In this document: piece after piece, positions 6,734 through 7,227 of the stretch
Numbering within the stretch: the first letter of the stretch is position 1
Layout: the number at the start of each line of letters is the position of its first letter
Origin: an uncultured Cocleimonas sp.
GTDB taxonomy: Bacteria > Pseudomonadota > Gammaproteobacteria > Thiotrichales > Thiotrichaceae
Direction: 5' to 3'
Assembly (NCBI GenBank): GCA_938041705.1
Contig: CALISP010000073.1
Location: 1-7,227 of the forward strand
DNA length: 7,227 nt
Program-made: the position numbers and the translations under genes
Notes under the pieces: model-generated
Databases searched by the model: none
Seen by the model: the letters and a program-made list of their open reading frames with translations, nothing else
What the model was told of the DNA's origin: nothing

Positions 6734-6925
6734 ATGAGCAATAAAGCAGAATTAATTAGTGAAATGTTGGCAATGCAAGCCAAGTTCATTAAATACGAGC
6801 AAAGTGGAGAATTTGACGTAGAACAATATTATGTAGGTGAATGGAAAGAATATCGTGAGCGCTATCAAGAATTGACAAACGAAGTACGTGAACTAGCGTC
6901 TGCCGAAGCTAATTTTTGGAAGTAA
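6734..6925 (+). CDS. Small acidic aromatic-rich protein of unknown function, divergent from the DsrC-like gene
   Basis: I do not recognise this 63-residue protein. It looks soluble and mostly helical: no signal peptide, no membrane segment and no cysteine. It has 13 acidic against 8 basic residues and ten aromatic residues, including the cluster VEQYYVGEWKEYRERY (29-44). Two amphipathic stretches (about 4-23 and 36-58) could form a helical hairpin around a Gly-containing turn. A well-placed GGAG site five bases before the ATG and ordinary codon use argue that it is real. It is divergent from the DsrC-like gene across about 200 bases and convergent with the hydroxylase gene 18 bases away. A functional link with the DsrC-like protein is a guess from shared control DNA. 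An antitoxin or a chaperone-like adaptor cannot be excluded. Confidence 0.7.
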   Translation: MSNKAELISEMLAMQAKFIKYEQSGEFDVEQYYVGEWKEYRERYQELTNEVRELASAEANFWK

Positions 6926-6943
6926 CTAAAATATACAACTATT

Positions 6944-7227
6944 TTATAAGTCACTCCATCTTCTAAGTAAATTAGCATAAACATTGCTAACCTGAGAACT
7001 AGTTATATCAATATGTTTATCACTATTATCTTTAGTATCTAATAGTGAGTCTCGCGCCTGACTTAACTCATAGAGTACTTCACGTTTAGCACTATCTTTT
7101 ACCATGCTTTGCGCCCAAGTTACTGCCACATAACGTGTACCCGAAGTTACTTGATTAACTTTATGTAAATAATTTGATGAATAAATAACAACATCTCCAG
7201 CATTAGCTTTAATACTTTGTTCACCAG
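6944..7227 (-). CDS. PKHD-type Fe(II)/2-oxoglutarate hydroxylase, YbiX/PiuC-like (C-terminal part only)
   Basis: The last 93 codons of a dioxygenase are present; the N-terminal part lies beyond the right edge. The visible sequence runs GDVVIYSSNYLHKVNQVTSG and then TRYVAVTWAQSMVKD. This matches the end of the PKHD-hydroxylase double-stranded beta-helix: His21 of the visible part (codon at 7163-7165) is the distal iron ligand, and Arg31 (7133-7135) is the expected 2-oxoglutarate-binding arginine. The tail ending NLLRRWSDL resembles the C-terminal helix of YbiX. The HxD half of the iron triad is outside the window. YbiX/PiuC relatives are often iron-responsive and sit near siderophore receptors, but nothing here shows that. 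The GTG at 7127-7129 is an internal valine, not a start. The gene converges on the 63-residue gene with 18 bases between. Confidence 0.9.
   Translation of the reverse strand, partial: GEQSIKANAGDVVIYSSNYLHKVNQVTSGTRYVAVTWAQSMVKDSAKREVLYELSQARDSLLDTKDNSDKHIDITSSQVSNVYANLLRRWSDL

Noticed and set aside
6927..6946. TAAAATA/TATTTTA hairpin between the convergent small gene and hydroxylase as a terminator
   Set aside because: The 7-base stem is entirely A-T and has no T-run after it; such stems are expected by chance in this base composition.
7127..7129. GTG as the start of a short 61-residue gene
   Set aside because: The frame continues upstream to the window edge through the dioxygenase motif GDVVIYSSNYLHKV, so this is an internal valine.

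Overview
The window is AT-rich (about one third G+C by eye) and bacterial. It holds five protein-coding genes and no RNA gene, mobile element or CRISPR array that I can support. The content points to a gammaproteobacterium, possibly of a sulfur-oxidising lineage. The evidence is a ChpA/PilL-type hybrid chemotaxis kinase of the kind tied to type IV pili, a DsrC/TusE-family protein without the family's reactive cysteines, and a YbiX/PiuC-like PKHD-type dioxygenase. This taxonomic reading is inference from families only.

Region 1-6163 (+ strand) is a signalling block. The first gene is cut by the left edge and encodes at least 1,715 residues. In order it has a helical module without a phospho-histidine, Hpt1, Hpt2, a second copy of the helical module, Hpt3, a CheA-like dimerisation region, an HATPase domain, a CheW-like domain and a C-terminal receiver. 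A second response regulator follows after about 140-150 bases. Its N-terminal domain looks like a degenerate receiver and its C-terminal receiver is canonical. The two probably share a phosphorelay: the kinase core phosphorylates its Hpt histidines, which pass phosphate to the built-in receiver and perhaps to the separate regulator.

Region 6164-6925 holds two small divergent genes. The DsrC/TusE-like gene lies on the minus strand and converges on the response regulator. A 63-residue acidic, aromatic-rich protein that I cannot identify lies on the plus strand. Their shared intergenic region of about 200 bases has a TATAAT box and a small inverted repeat on the DsrC-like side, and two copies of GGGGTATA on the other side.

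Region 6926-7227 holds the C-terminal 93 codons of a PKHD-type Fe(II)/2-oxoglutarate hydroxylase on the minus strand. It is cut by the right edge and converges on the 63-residue gene with an 18-base gap.

The most useful leads are the cysteine-free DsrC paralogue with its unidentified divergent partner, and the duplicated Hpt architecture of the large kinase.
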